A DNA stretch of 41,048 nt. Origin: XYB1-FULL-44-23 sp964502885 (GTDB taxonomy: Bacteria; Patescibacteriota; Microgenomatia; CAZETR01; Amesbacteraceae). Of this stretch, positions 9,609-18,760 are shown one piece after another. The translations under genes were made by a program, and so were the position numbers. The notes under the pieces are model-generated. The model ran no database searches. It saw only the letters and a list, made by a program, of their open reading frames with translations, and had not been told where the DNA came from. Location: positions 1 to 41,048 of the forward strand of contig CAZCXU010000010.1 in the NCBI GenBank assembly GCA_964502885.1, read 5' to 3'. Every line of letters starts with the position of its first letter. Within the stretch, counting starts at the first letter, position 1.

Positions 9609-10631
9609 ATGTCATTCGTAAGATACAACCCAGAAGATTCAGTAGTAAGTACGGAAACAGTAGTACGCCCAATGTGGAGCGGTGATACTAATTTATTAAC
9701 TACTTTCTTTACTTCTAGTGCAATCACTAGTTCATTCTATTTGAATGTATATAGTGAATATCCAGGTGCTTTAACTTCTACTTCTTCCTCTATACAGTTC
9801 GCCGCACAATACGGCAACAAATACGGAAGTGGTTCCGACTACATAAGCCCATCAGTAACTACAAATTTATCAGATGGCTCTGCTATAACTCCTACTAGGG
9901 TAGTTTATGGCCAATATAGAACACTGTTATTGGGGACAGAAAGTGGAAGTTTTGAATTTGGTAATGACAACCCAGATGGTATATATATTATTAACGTAGC
10001 TAGAAACAGGTATAAAGAACATATCCAGCCTGGTTCTATGACTTTAAAGTTAAAAAATACAACTTACGAAATTATACTAACAGATAATAGCCAAGTAAGT
10101 TCTACAACTAACTATACAACTAATGGTTTATTATATTATACCTTAATTAGTGGTAGTGGAGGTACACAATACACAGCTGCTACTTCTGCCTCTATTTATG
10201 GATATCTATTCCCAGACAATGATATTATTATTTTAAATCCAACAGCATTATCTAAATCTCAAGCTAATGGTGGTATTAATTTTAACCCAGCTGTAGCAGC
10301 TCCTGGAACAGATAGTAATATTGATTTTCAATTTTATACTATAATGTCTTCAAGTGCTTATTTTGCTTTACAATCAGCAGAAGCAGTATCATCACACTAT
10401 TTCTTTACAAGAGTTAAAAACCAAGACTTTAATTATACAACGAATCCTTCAATTATAGACAGTAATGGTAACTTGATTTATACTACGTTAATTAATAATC
10501 CACAAACATTCATTACAACTGTTGGTTTATACAACGACCAAAATGAATTGTTAGCGGTTGCTAAATTAAGTAGACCATTAGTTAAAGATTTTACTAAGGA
10601 AGCCTTAATTAAAGTTAAATTAGACTACTAA
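9609..10631 (+). CDS. Virion protein with conserved C-terminal domain
   Basis: 340 residues, no signal peptide or enzyme motif. The last 80 residues hold a pattern I recall in many marine T4-like phages: 'FFTRVKNQDFNYTTNPSI', then 'TTVGLYNDQNELLAVAKL' and a basic strand ending the protein. The 18-residue TTVGLYN segment recurs with two changes in the small protein at 17394. The N-terminal 250 residues are beta-rich, with 'GIYIINVARNRYKEHIQPGS' as a distinctive piece. Probably a tail-associated structural protein; the shared C-terminal domain may bind a common partner. Confidence 0.8.
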   Translation: MSFVRYNPEDSVVSTETVVRPMWSGDTNLLTTFFTSSAITSSFYLNVYSEYPGALTSTSSSIQFAAQYGNKYGSGSDYISPSVTTNLSDGSAITPTRVVYGQYRTLLLGTESGSFEFGNDNPDGIYIINVARNRYKEHIQPGSMTLKLKNTTYEIILTDNSQVSSTTNYTTNGLLYYTLISGSGGTQYTAATSASIYGYLFPDNDIIILNPTALSKSQANGGINFNPAVAAPGTDSNIDFQFYTIMSSSAYFALQSAEAVSSHYFFTRVKNQDFNYTTNPSIIDSNGNLIYTTLINNPQTFITTVGLYNDQNELLAVAKLSRPLVKDFTKEALIKVKLDY

Positions 10632-10652
10632 TCTGAATAATAATGTTATTAA

Positions 10653-11651
10653 ATGGGATCATTCAAAAAGTTAAAGTCTTCAGATGTTATAACAGTACCT
10701 GTTGTAGCTAATAAGCAATGGAATTTTAACTATTGTCCTTTACCAGTAGATGATCCTTATGTTGATATATACAATGGTACTTATATAACAGGTACCTTTG
10801 ACCCAGGTGGAGAACCTATTACAAATGGACAGTATGATAGATTAATGTATGACATGATAAATCAAATGTTTTATCATGAATATGGAGATAATTTATATCT
10901 ATCAACTGCTTCTCTTGCCTCTTCAATTTATTATGGAAATCCTTCAGGTTTAAGAGCATCTAACTCTTACTTTAGTTTTAATAACGATCCTGCATTTATT
11001 AATAATTTTCCAACTGGTGTTGGTGAATCTATAAAAGTACTTTCTATATCTCCTGAAATATATGGAGAAAGAATTTTACCATATAGTTTTCAAATGACTT
11101 CATCTACATACAATCTTACAGATGATGGTAAAGGAAATATATATGATAATTTTACAACCCACTCAGGAAATATTTTTTATTCTGAAGGTATTGTAGTACT
11201 TACAAATCAAGATTATCAAGGAATATTCCCATTAACACCAATAGCCTATGATGATATAATTACTATTACAAGAAGTGATTTTGGAAATCCTGTTACTATA
11301 TCTATTTCTCCTTTAGCAAATGATGTTTTAAATGGAAATACTCTTATAAATCAATCAATTCAACTATCAGGAGGTGATATTCAATTCTTTAGTACAGGTT
11401 CTAATAATACAGTTTCAATGTCGTTTAGTGGACTTGGAGTAGGTATTTATGAAACCTTCTATACATTCCAAGTTACAGGATCATATTGTAATCCATTAAC
11501 AAGTAATTTAGGAAAAATAGTTGTTAATGTATTAGATCCAGACTGTGAATTTGAAATGTCTATAGGAGAACCAGCATTAATTATATTAGCTTCTCCTTTA
11601 GTAAGTGGAAGTGGTGAATTAGTTGTAGAATTTACACAAATAGCACCATAA
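10653..11651 (+). CDS. Putative tail/adhesin structural protein
   Basis: 332 residues, not recognised at family level. The first 180 residues contain 'NGQYDRLMYDMINQMFYHEY' and 'SISPEIYGERILPYSFQMTS', which look like a conserved virion segment. The C-terminal half (from about residue 190) reads 'IAYDDIITITRSDFGNPVTI' and 'ANDVLNGNTLINQSIQLSGG', a cadherin/Big-like beta-sandwich pattern ('D-x-x-x-T ... N-D') common in surface-adhesion proteins. It precedes the giant Thr/Pro-repeat gene by 15 A-rich bases, so it is likely part of the same fibre module. Adhesin role is inference. Confidence 0.7.
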   Translation: MGSFKKLKSSDVITVPVVANKQWNFNYCPLPVDDPYVDIYNGTYITGTFDPGGEPITNGQYDRLMYDMINQMFYHEYGDNLYLSTASLASSIYYGNPSGLRASNSYFSFNNDPAFINNFPTGVGESIKVLSISPEIYGERILPYSFQMTSSTYNLTDDGKGNIYDNFTTHSGNIFYSEGIVVLTNQDYQGIFPLTPIAYDDIITITRSDFGNPVTISISPLANDVLNGNTLINQSIQLSGGDIQFFSTGSNNTVSMSFSGLGVGIYETFYTFQVTGSYCNPLTSNLGKIVVNVLDPDCEFEMSIGEPALIILASPLVSGSGELVVEFTQIAP

Positions 11652-11666
11652 AAAGAAAAAAAGAAA

Positions 11667-14600
11667 ATGGGATATACTTCAGCTTCATTTGATGTTACAG
11701 CTTCAGTGCTTTATTTAGACCAATTTAATGAAGGTGGTTTACAGGATGTCACTGTATTTGCTAATAACTCAAGTGGATCTGCATCTTTTTCTCCTGTTCC
11801 TTCAGCAACATATGCTGCTTATGTACAAGCAGTTGATCCTTTTTTTCAGAGTAATACACTTATTATATTTACTCCTCCTCCAACAAGAACACCAACACCA
11901 ACAGTAACATTAACTCCAACCCCTAGTATTACTCCATCTGTACCTGCTACTCCTTCAGTTACACCTACAGTTACTATTACTCCTACTACTACTATTACTC
12001 CTACAAAAACACCTACAGTAACTAGAACTGTAACTGTTACTCCTACTTCAACAATTACACCTAGTGCAACAGTAACTCCTACTATTACTCCTACTACTAC
12101 TATTACACCTAGTATAACGGCTACTCCTAGTATAACACCTAGTGAAACACCTTCTATTACACCAACAAGAACTATTACTCCAACAGTTACTATTACTCCA
12201 ACACCTTCAATTACACCAACAACTACTATTACACCTAGTGTAACTGTAACTCCAAGTGAAACTGTTACACCGACTGTTACTGTTACTCCTTCTGTTACAC
12301 CAACACAAACAATAACACCAACAGTAACTGTAACTCCTAGTGAAACAGTAACACCTAGTGTTACTCCAACTTCTACAGTTGTTGCTACTATTACTCCTAC
12401 TGCTACTGTAACTCCTAGTGTAACAATTACACCTAGTGTAACTATCACTCCAACAGAAACTATAACTCCTACTGTTACTCCAACTACAACTATCACACCA
12501 TCTCAAACAGTAACACCAACAGTTACTACAACACCTAGTATAACAGTTACACCTTCTATAACACCAACTCAAACTATTACTCCAACTCCAACAATTACTC
12601 CTAGTGAAACTGTTACTCCTACTGTTACAATAACACCGTCTGTAACTGAAACACCTAGTATTACACCTACTTCTACAGTAACTCCTACACCAACTGAGAC
12701 ACCATCTATAACTCCTACTAATACAATTACTCCTACTGTTACTATTACTCCTAGTGAAACCCCAACACCAACTATAACTCCTAGTGAAACTGTAACTCCT
12801 ACAGTTACTGTAACTCCTACTGTTACTCCAACAGTTACTATAACACCAACTGTAACTGAAACTCCTACACCTACTGTAACACCATCAGAAACACCTAGTA
12901 TTACTCCTACTACTACTGTAACTCCTACTGTTACAGTAACTCCAAGTGAAACTGTTACTCCAACTATAACTCCTACTTCTACAATAACACCTAGTGTAAC
13001 TGTAACTATAACACCGAGTGAAACACCTTCAATTACACCTACAGCTACAGTTACTCCAACAGTTACTATTACACCATCAATTACAGCAACACCGAGTATT
13101 ACTCCTTCAGAAACACCATCTATTACTCCTACTTTAACAGTAACACCAAGTTTAACTGTAAGTAGAACACCTTCAATTACACCTTCATTAAGTATTGAAG
13201 CTAGTGTAACACCAACTCCTACTTCTACAATTACACCAAGTATTACTCCTACAGTAACAATAACTCCAACACCAACTTCTACTATTACTCCAACAGTAAC
13301 AATAACTCCTACTTCTACAATAACACCTACAGTAACAATAACTCCAAGTGAAACTATTACACCTACAGTTACTATAACACCTAGTATAACTGAAACACCA
13401 TCTATAACACCAACAAGTACTGTTACACCTACAGTCACTATAACACCTACTGTTACACCAACACCTTCAGTAACAGTAACTGTTACACCAACTCAAACTA
13501 TTACTCCGTCTGTAACAATAACTCCAAGTGAAACTATTACTCCTACAGTAACACCTACTGTTACTATTACTCCATCAATTACACCTACTGCTACTGTAAC
13601 TATAACTCCTAGTGAGACTGTAACTCCATCTGTTACTCCAACTACTACAGTAACGCCTTCTCAAACAGTAACACCTACTGTTACTATTACTCCGAGTGAA
13701 ACAATTACACCAACTGTAACTCCAACAGTTACTATAACACCTAGTATAACACCAACAGCAACAATTACACCTTCTGTTACTATTACTCCGAGTGAAACTG
13801 TTACTCCTACTGTTACTATAACACCTTCAATTACACCAACTACCACAATTACTCCATCTCAAACAATAACTCCAACTGTAACTGTAACTCCAAGTGTAAC
13901 AATTACACCTACAATAACACCAACTTCTACAGTAACACCATCTGTTACTATAACTCCAAGTGTTACTGTTACACCAACTGTAACAATTACTCCAAGTGAA
14001 ACTATTACTCCAACAGTTACTGCAACTGTAACTCCTAGTGTAACTATAACACCTACTCAAACAGTAACTCCAACGGTTACTATAACGCCTTCAATTACAC
14101 CGACTTCTACAGTTACACCATCTGTAACAGTAACTCCATCTGTTACTATAACACCTACTGTTACTGAGACTCCAAGTATTACTCCAACTTCTACTATTAC
14201 TCCAAGTGTGACTGTTACCCCATCTGTTACTATAACACCTACAGTTACACCAACAGCATCTATTACCCCAACAGTTACTATAACACCAACTGTTACTATA
14301 ACACCAAGTGAAACAGTAACACCTACAGTAACTGTAACGGTAACACCTAGTATAACACCAACGTTAACAATTACTCCATCTATTACTCCAACTATAACAC
14401 CTACACCTAGTGTAACCGCAACACCTGTTGTATCTACAACTCCAACAACTACTGTTACTCCTAGTGTTACTGTAACACCTACTGTTACAATAACTCCTAG
14501 TATAACTGAAACTCCAAGTATAACTCCTACTTTAACAGTTACACCTACAGCATCTGTAACACCAACAGTAACAGTAACACCGTCTATAACCCCAACTGTT

Positions 14601-16574
14601 ACTATAACTCCATCTCAAACTATTACTCCAACGGCAACTGTAACTCCAAGTATAACAGCTACACCATCGATTACTCCTACATCTAGTATTACTCCAACTG
14701 TAACAATTACACCAAGTATTACACCAACTAGTACTATTACTCCTACTGTAACTGTTACTCCAAGTGTGACGGTTACTCCTACTGTAACTGTAACTCCAAG
14801 TATTACACCTACAAGCACTGTTACACCTAGTGTGACTGTTACTCCAAGTATTACTCCTACTGTTACTATAACACCTACATCATCAATTACACCTACTGTT
14901 ACAGTAACTCCATCAATTACTCCGACTTCTACTGTTACACCTAGTGTTACTATAACACCTTCAATTACACCAACAGCTACAGTGACTGTAACACCGAGCA
15001 TTACTCCTACAAGTACAATTACACCATCAGTTACAATTACACCTAGTATAACGCCAACTAGAACAGTAACTGCTACTCCTAGTATTACTCCTACAAGTAC
15101 TGTAACGCCGTCTGTTACTATAACACCTAGTATAACTCCAACTACTACAATTACACCATCTCAAACAGTAACTCCTACTGTTACTATTACACCTAGTGTT
15201 ACTATTACTCCAAGTATTACTCCAACTTCAACTATTACTCCAAGTAGTACAGTAACACCGAGTGTAACTGTTACTCCAAGTGTAACTGTAACACCTTCTA
15301 TTACTCCAACAGCTACAATTACACCATCTCAAACAGTAACTCCAAGTGTGACTGTAACACCTTCTATTACTCCAACACCTTCAGTTACAGCAACACCTAG
15401 TATTACACCTACTAGAACAATAACTCCATCAATAACCTCTACTCCGAGTATAACACCAACACCAAGTGTAACAGCTACTCCTAGTATTACTCCAACTGTT
15501 ACTATTACTCCAAGTATAACAGCAACACCAAGTATTACTCCTACACCTAGTGTTACAACAACACCATCAATTACCCCTACAGTTACAATTACACCGTCAA
15601 TAACTGTAACTCCGTCTGTTACACCTACTGCTACTGTAAGTAGAACTCCTAGTATAACACCAACACCTAGTATTACTGCTACACCAAGTATTACACCAAC
15701 ACCATCAATTACACCTACAAGAACAGTAACCCCTACAAGTAGTATTACACCAAGTATTACTCCTACACCTAGTGTTACTGCTACTCCAAGTATAACACCA
15801 ACTAGAACGATTACTCCTACATCTAGTATTACTCCAACTGTAACAATTACTCCTACAAGAACATTAACACCAACACCTACTGTTACACCTTGTAACTGTA
15901 CTGCAACTGTAGTTTACGAAGGAGATGATTGCGCTGAGGCTTGTGCACAAACTAGTCCTCCTATAACTGTATATACTTGTGGTGTTTTAGCTGCTGGTAA
16001 ACAACTATATAGTAATGCTACATGTACAATAACAACAGTAGCTAAAACATTCTCAGTTGGTGGTCAATGTTATGGTGCATCTACAGGAATAGTTGCATCA
16101 GAAGGAGCTTGTCCTAGTGTAACACCAACACCTACACCTAGTATTACTGCTACACCATCAATTACTCCAACACCAACTAGAACTCAAACACCTACAGTTA
16201 CACCTACACCAAGTGTAACTGTTACACCATCATTTACACCAACACCAACTATTACTCCTACACCAGTATATACGGTTCAATGGACTACAAATAATACAGA
16301 TAATACCAGTGGAAATATGATTATCTATAAAAATGGTAATACTGAAGTATTTCAAAATGGTAATGCTAATGGTTCATTTACTTGTTCTCCAGGTGATGTA
16401 ATAGAATTATCTGCAGATGCTACTATAGGTGGGATGAATTTAGTAGCAGCCAGTGTTTCAGGAGATTGTAATGATTCAATGTGTGATTTTGGTTCTGCTA
16501 ATGCATATTGTAGCTTTATTGTTCAGTCTGGTAATTATATATCTTATGCCAACTGTGCTATAGGTCCATGTTAA
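11667..16574 (+). CDS. Giant Thr/Pro-repeat fibre or stalk protein (1635 aa)
   Basis: Three parts are visible. Residues 1-68 form a small beta domain (SASFDVTASVLYLDQFNEGG). Residues about 69-1408 are a near-continuous array of P-(T/S)-x-T-x-T-P-(T/S) units with a basic step of six residues, where x is mostly V, I, E, S or Q. From residue 1409 come two Cys-containing globular segments, starting CNCTATVVYEGDDCAEACAQ and ending at C1635, joined by a second short TP linker. There is no signal peptide. The unit is conserved as protein while codons vary among ACT/ACA and CCT/CCA. Such a sequence should form an extended, non-helical stalk carrying the C-terminal domains outward, so a host-adhesion fibre is the natural reading. 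No function is proven. Confidence 0.85.
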   Translation: MGYTSASFDVTASVLYLDQFNEGGLQDVTVFANNSSGSASFSPVPSATYAAYVQAVDPFFQSNTLIIFTPPPTRTPTPTVTLTPTPSITPSVPATPSVTPTVTITPTTTITPTKTPTVTRTVTVTPTSTITPSATVTPTITPTTTITPSITATPSITPSETPSITPTRTITPTVTITPTPSITPTTTITPSVTVTPSETVTPTVTVTPSVTPTQTITPTVTVTPSETVTPSVTPTSTVVATITPTATVTPSVTITPSVTITPTETITPTVTPTTTITPSQTVTPTVTTTPSITVTPSITPTQTITPTPTITPSETVTPTVTITPSVTETPSITPTSTVTPTPTETPSITPTNTITPTVTITPSETPTPTITPSETVTPTVTVTPTVTPTVTITPTVTETPTPTVTPSETPSITPTTTVTPTVTVTPSETVTPTITPTSTITPSVTVTITPSETPSITPTATVTPTVTITPSITATPSITPSETPSITPTLTVTPSLTVSRTPSITPSLSIEASVTPTPTSTITPSITPTVTITPTPTSTITPTVTITPTSTITPTVTITPSETITPTVTITPSITETPSITPTSTVTPTVTITPTVTPTPSVTVTVTPTQTITPSVTITPSETITPTVTPTVTITPSITPTATVTITPSETVTPSVTPTTTVTPSQTVTPTVTITPSETITPTVTPTVTITPSITPTATITPSVTITPSETVTPTVTITPSITPTTTITPSQTITPTVTVTPSVTITPTITPTSTVTPSVTITPSVTVTPTVTITPSETITPTVTATVTPSVTITPTQTVTPTVTITPSITPTSTVTPSVTVTPSVTITPTVTETPSITPTSTITPSVTVTPSVTITPTVTPTASITPTVTITPTVTITPSETVTPTVTVTVTPSITPTLTITPSITPTITPTPSVTATPVVSTTPTTTVTPSVTVTPTVTITPSITETPSITPTLTVTPTASVTPTVTVTPSITPTVTITPSQTITPTATVTPSITATPSITPTSSITPTVTITPSITPTSTITPTVTVTPSVTVTPTVTVTPSITPTSTVTPSVTVTPSITPTVTITPTSSITPTVTVTPSITPTSTVTPSVTITPSITPTATVTVTPSITPTSTITPSVTITPSITPTRTVTATPSITPTSTVTPSVTITPSITPTTTITPSQTVTPTVTITPSVTITPSITPTSTITPSSTVTPSVTVTPSVTVTPSITPTATITPSQTVTPSVTVTPSITPTPSVTATPSITPTRTITPSITSTPSITPTPSVTATPSITPTVTITPSITATPSITPTPSVTTTPSITPTVTITPSITVTPSVTPTATVSRTPSITPTPSITATPSITPTPSITPTRTVTPTSSITPSITPTPSVTATPSITPTRTITPTSSITPTVTITPTRTLTPTPTVTPCNCTATVVYEGDDCAEACAQTSPPITVYTCGVLAAGKQLYSNATCTITTVAKTFSVGGQCYGASTGIVASEGACPSVTPTPTPSITATPSITPTPTRTQTPTVTPTPSVTVTPSFTPTPTITPTPVYTVQWTTNNTDNTSGNMIIYKNGNTEVFQNGNANGSFTCSPGDVIELSADATIGGMNLVAASVSGDCNDSMCDFGSANAYCSFIVQSGNYISYANCAIGPC
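11871..15890 (+). repeat. 4-kb Thr/Pro codon array (about 18-base period)
   Basis: Coding low-complexity block of about 1340 codons made of Thr and Pro codons with Val, Ile, Ser, Glu and Gln between them. The unit is about 18 bases but neighbouring copies differ at synonymous positions, so it is degenerate at DNA level. The composition opens long reading frames on the opposite strand that encode Val/Gly-rich nonsense. It is a likely site for length variation and short-read misassembly. Confidence 0.9.
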
Positions 16575-16576
16575 AA

Positions 16577-16586
16577 TATATTTATG
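16577..16586 (+). promoter_or_regulatory. AT-rich box TATATTTATG
   Basis: Copy of the recurring box three bases after the stop of the giant repeat gene and 53 bases before the ATG at 16630. Confidence 0.25.
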
Positions 16587-16591
16587 TGGAG

Positions 16592-16619
16592 ATATCAATA
16601 TTTTTCATTACATTGATAT
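16592..16619 (+). other. Hairpin in the gap between the two repeat-protein genes
   Basis: ATATCAAT at 16592-16599 and ATTGATAT at 16612-16619 are perfect inverted repeats with a 12-base, T-rich loop. There is no T run after the second arm, so it does not look like a normal intrinsic terminator; it could be an mRNA structure or a protein-binding palindrome before the next gene. Confidence 0.35.
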
Positions 16620-16629
16620 AAAATAAAAT

Positions 16630-17382
16630 ATGCCTAATTACGTAATATATTATACACAAGGAAATTCACCAGGACCCTTTGATGTCTATTTATCAGGTAG
16701 CAGTGGACAAACTCTGTACGCTTCAAATGTTACTAGACCTGAGTTAGAAGCAGGATATATTGTGAATGTTCCTGTTGGTGTTCCTTCATCATCTATTGTA
16801 GTTACTAATGAAGCATTTGGTTGTTCAAATGAAGAAGTATTACCATTTCCTTCTCCATCTATTTCACCTACACCAACACGTACTATTACACCATCAATTA
16901 CTCCAACTAGAACAATAACACCAAGTATTACTCCAACTATAACACCTTCTAGAACAATTACACCTACAATTACACCTTCTAGAACAATTACTCCTACAGC
17001 AACACCAACTATTACTCCTTCATTTTCAACAGGTGCTTCTCCAACACCAACACCTACACCAACAATTACTAGAACACTAAGTATAACACCTACACCTTCC
17101 CCTTCAGTATTTCCTTTATATGAATATACAGGCTGTGGGTGGGGTAATGATGGTTCTACAGCTTGTGCTAATGCTATTTACTCTCCTCAATCATTATGGT
17201 CAATTTGTCCTCCAGGAGGTTTTGGCACAGGATGTCCTCTTTATACAGATTCAGGGGGTATTTCTCCTTTAAGTGACTATAGTAGTTATCCTTATTATGT
17301 TTATATAAATGGTGCTTTATGGGATTATAGTGTTTATTTTAACCAAATTTGGGCTTATGCCTCTCCTCAATGTTCAGTTTAA
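16630..17382 (+). CDS. Second, shorter Thr/Pro-repeat fibre protein
   Basis: 250 residues with the same plan as the giant protein before it. An N-terminal beta domain (about residues 1-75, 'PNYVIYYTQGNSPGPFDVYL') is followed by a TP array (about 76-158, 'TPTRTITPSITPTRTITPS', with Arg instead of the Glu/Gln seen in the long array). The C-terminal domain of about 90 residues is rich in Tyr, Trp, Gly and Cys (YTGCGWGNDG, WSICPPGGFGTGCPLY) and ends in PQCSV. The aromatic, Cys-bearing tip suggests a ligand-binding head. Probably an alternative or accessory adhesin from the same module; the relation between the two is inferred from architecture. Confidence 0.8.
   Translation: MPNYVIYYTQGNSPGPFDVYLSGSSGQTLYASNVTRPELEAGYIVNVPVGVPSSSIVVTNEAFGCSNEEVLPFPSPSISPTPTRTITPSITPTRTITPSITPTITPSRTITPTITPSRTITPTATPTITPSFSTGASPTPTPTPTITRTLSITPTPSPSVFPLYEYTGCGWGNDGSTACANAIYSPQSLWSICPPGGFGTGCPLYTDSGGISPLSDYSSYPYYVYINGALWDYSVYFNQIWAYASPQCSV
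16851..17108 (+). repeat. Short Thr/Pro codon array
   Basis: About 85 codons of P-(T/S)-x-T-x-T units inside the second repeat protein. Arg fills the variable position more often than in the 4-kb array (TRTITPS, SRTITPT), so it was not simply copied recently from it. Confidence 0.8.
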
Positions 17383-17393
17383 AACTTTAAATT

Positions 17394-17744
17394 ATGCCTT
17401 CAGTTGCTTTAGCTCCAAGTTTTAATTTATCATTTCAAAATGAAGTAATTATATATGAGCAAAACGTAATTTGCCATGTGAAGGATAATGAATTTAATTT
17501 ATCTTATAATCCAACATTATTACAAAGTAATTTATTTACAGGAAGTGGATTCTTTAGCCAATCATTAGCTGCTCCTCTTCCAACAGTAAAAGATTTTGCT
17601 ACTGCCTCTTATTTTGAACCTTACGTTACAACAGTAGGATTATATAACGAACAAAATGATTTATTGGCTGTAGCTAAGTTAGCACAACCAATTCCTATAT
17701 CACAAAATACTGATATGACTTTTGTGGTTAAATATGATAAATAA
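17394..17744 (+). CDS. Small virion protein, paralogue of the C-terminus of the 9609 gene product
   Basis: 116 residues. It contains 'ICHVKDNEFNLSYNPTLL' and 'TTVGLYNEQNDLLAVAKL', which line up with 'FTRVKNQDFNYTTNPSII' and 'TTVGLYNDQNELLAVAKL' near the end of the 340-residue protein at 9609. It therefore looks like a free-standing copy of that C-terminal domain. It closes the fibre module that the longer paralogue opens, and its stop overlaps the next ATG by one base. The domain probably serves as an attachment unit in the tail; that is inference. Confidence 0.75.
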   Translation: MPSVALAPSFNLSFQNEVIIYEQNVICHVKDNEFNLSYNPTLLQSNLFTGSGFFSQSLAAPLPTVKDFATASYFEPYVTTVGLYNEQNDLLAVAKLAQPIPISQNTDMTFVVKYDK

Positions 17745-18214
17745 TGATTAAATTATTTGACATATTAAATAAAATTGAAGAAGAAGAAAAAATAACCGGA
17801 GAATTTTCTGTTTTAAATACTGATGGAATTTCTAAAGGAACTATTTTAACTCTCTATCACGCAACCAAGAATAAAGACTTAGAAGTAGGGAACAGACCTA
17901 TACACCTTGGAACTAAAGACCAAGCCGATGATAGAATAGATATATTATGGGATTACAGCCCAGTTTATTATTTATTTCAAGTAAAAGTAAGACTTACAAA
18001 TCCATGTCCTGAAATTTTATGGGATGTAGATAAAGGAGTTGGACATAGCTTACAAGATTTTTTAAAGTACGGAAATTATAACGAGTACGTATACTATAAT
18101 AAAGCAGAAGGTTTCCCTGAAAATAAAAATGAAAATTTTTCCCTATTTATAGTCAACTTTTCAAAATCTTATATAAGTAGTAAAGTAGTGAACGTAATTG
18201 AAACAGGGGTATAA
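17744..18214 (+). CDS. Leader-bearing protein, possible ADP-ribosyltransferase-like fold
   Basis: 156 residues. It starts MIKLFDILNKIEEEE, one of five MIKL-x-DI leaders in the window. After it comes 'GTILTLYHATKNKDL' and then 'RPIHLGTKDQADDR', which resembles the H-bearing first strand ('Y-H-G-T') and the following 'H-F-G-T-x-x-Q-A' segment of some PARP/diphtheria-type ADP-ribosyltransferase-like families. A candidate late Glu lies in 'YNKAEGFPENKNENF', but I cannot place the full catalytic triad. If correct it would be a virion-delivered host modifier like T4 Alt. Alternative: an unrelated small beta protein. Gene call is firm, function is tentative. Confidence 0.55.
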   Translation: MIKLFDILNKIEEEEKITGEFSVLNTDGISKGTILTLYHATKNKDLEVGNRPIHLGTKDQADDRIDILWDYSPVYYLFQVKVRLTNPCPEILWDVDKGVGHSLQDFLKYGNYNEYVYYNKAEGFPENKNENFSLFIVNFSKSYISSKVVNVIETGV

Positions 18215-18285
18215 TGGAAATTAAAGAAAAAAATTACTTAAAGTAGAAGCTATAACCTATATTAAGTATAATAAATACTAACGTT

Positions 18286-18714
18286 ATGAAATGGAGTTAT
18301 TGGGATAAATTAGATCCTGAAAATTACTTAGGTTTTGTATATAAAATTACAAATCTAACAGACGGAAAATTTTACATTGGTAAAAAGTATTTTTGGTTTA
18401 ATAAAAAGAAAAAATTAACCAAAAAACAACTAGCAGAACAAACAGGACCAGGACGTAAACCTACTACTGAAATAGTTCGTGTTGAAAGTGACTGGAAGAC
18501 ATATTGGGGTTCTTCTAAAGAATTACTTGAAGCTGTTAAAATATTAGGTGAAGATCATTTTGAGTGTTTAATACTTATGCCTTGTAAAACTAAAAAAGAA
18601 CTCACATACTACGAAATGCATTATCAATGTATATTTCAATGCCTAATACCAGGAACCAGAACATATAATGATAATATATTAGGAAAGTTTTTTAAGAAAG
18701 ATTTGGTAGTCTAA
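18286..18714 (+). CDS. GIY-YIG endonuclease
   Basis: 142 residues. The GIY-YIG core is visible: 'GFVYKITNLTDGKFYIGKKY' gives the VY (18-19) and YIG (30-32) motifs. 'ESDWKTYWGSSKELLEAVK' supplies the helix with its conserved Trp/Tyr, and 'KTKKELTYYEMHYQ' carries the metal-binding Glu at 110. The arrangement matches the Seg-like or stand-alone GIY-YIG nucleases of T4-type phages. It could be a homing endonuclease or a repair/recombination nuclease; no DNA-binding tail (NUMOD type) is seen after the core. It lies between virion genes and replication genes in its own short gap. Confidence 0.85.
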   Translation: MKWSYWDKLDPENYLGFVYKITNLTDGKFYIGKKYFWFNKKKKLTKKQLAEQTGPGRKPTTEIVRVESDWKTYWGSSKELLEAVKILGEDHFECLILMPCKTKKELTYYEMHYQCIFQCLIPGTRTYNDNILGKFFKKDLVV

Positions 18715-18760
18715 AGCCTTTCCCGTAACTTTAACCTACAGGGGTTTTGAAATAAATGTT

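Noticed and set aside
11846..15001. Several long open frames on the minus strand (Val/Gly-rich or Cys/Ser-rich products)
   Set aside because: They are the reverse complement of the Thr/Pro codon array; the composition keeps stops away on the other strand. No independent start context or protein-like features.
11871..15890. Short periodic repeats that could be mistaken for a CRISPR array or tandem DNA repeat element
   Set aside because: There are no constant repeats with unique spacers; the period follows codons of a continuous frame and varies at synonymous sites.
18715..18760. Possible terminator after the GIY-YIG gene (CCC ... GGGG followed by TTTT)
   Set aside because: The pairing is only three or four bases over a long loop.
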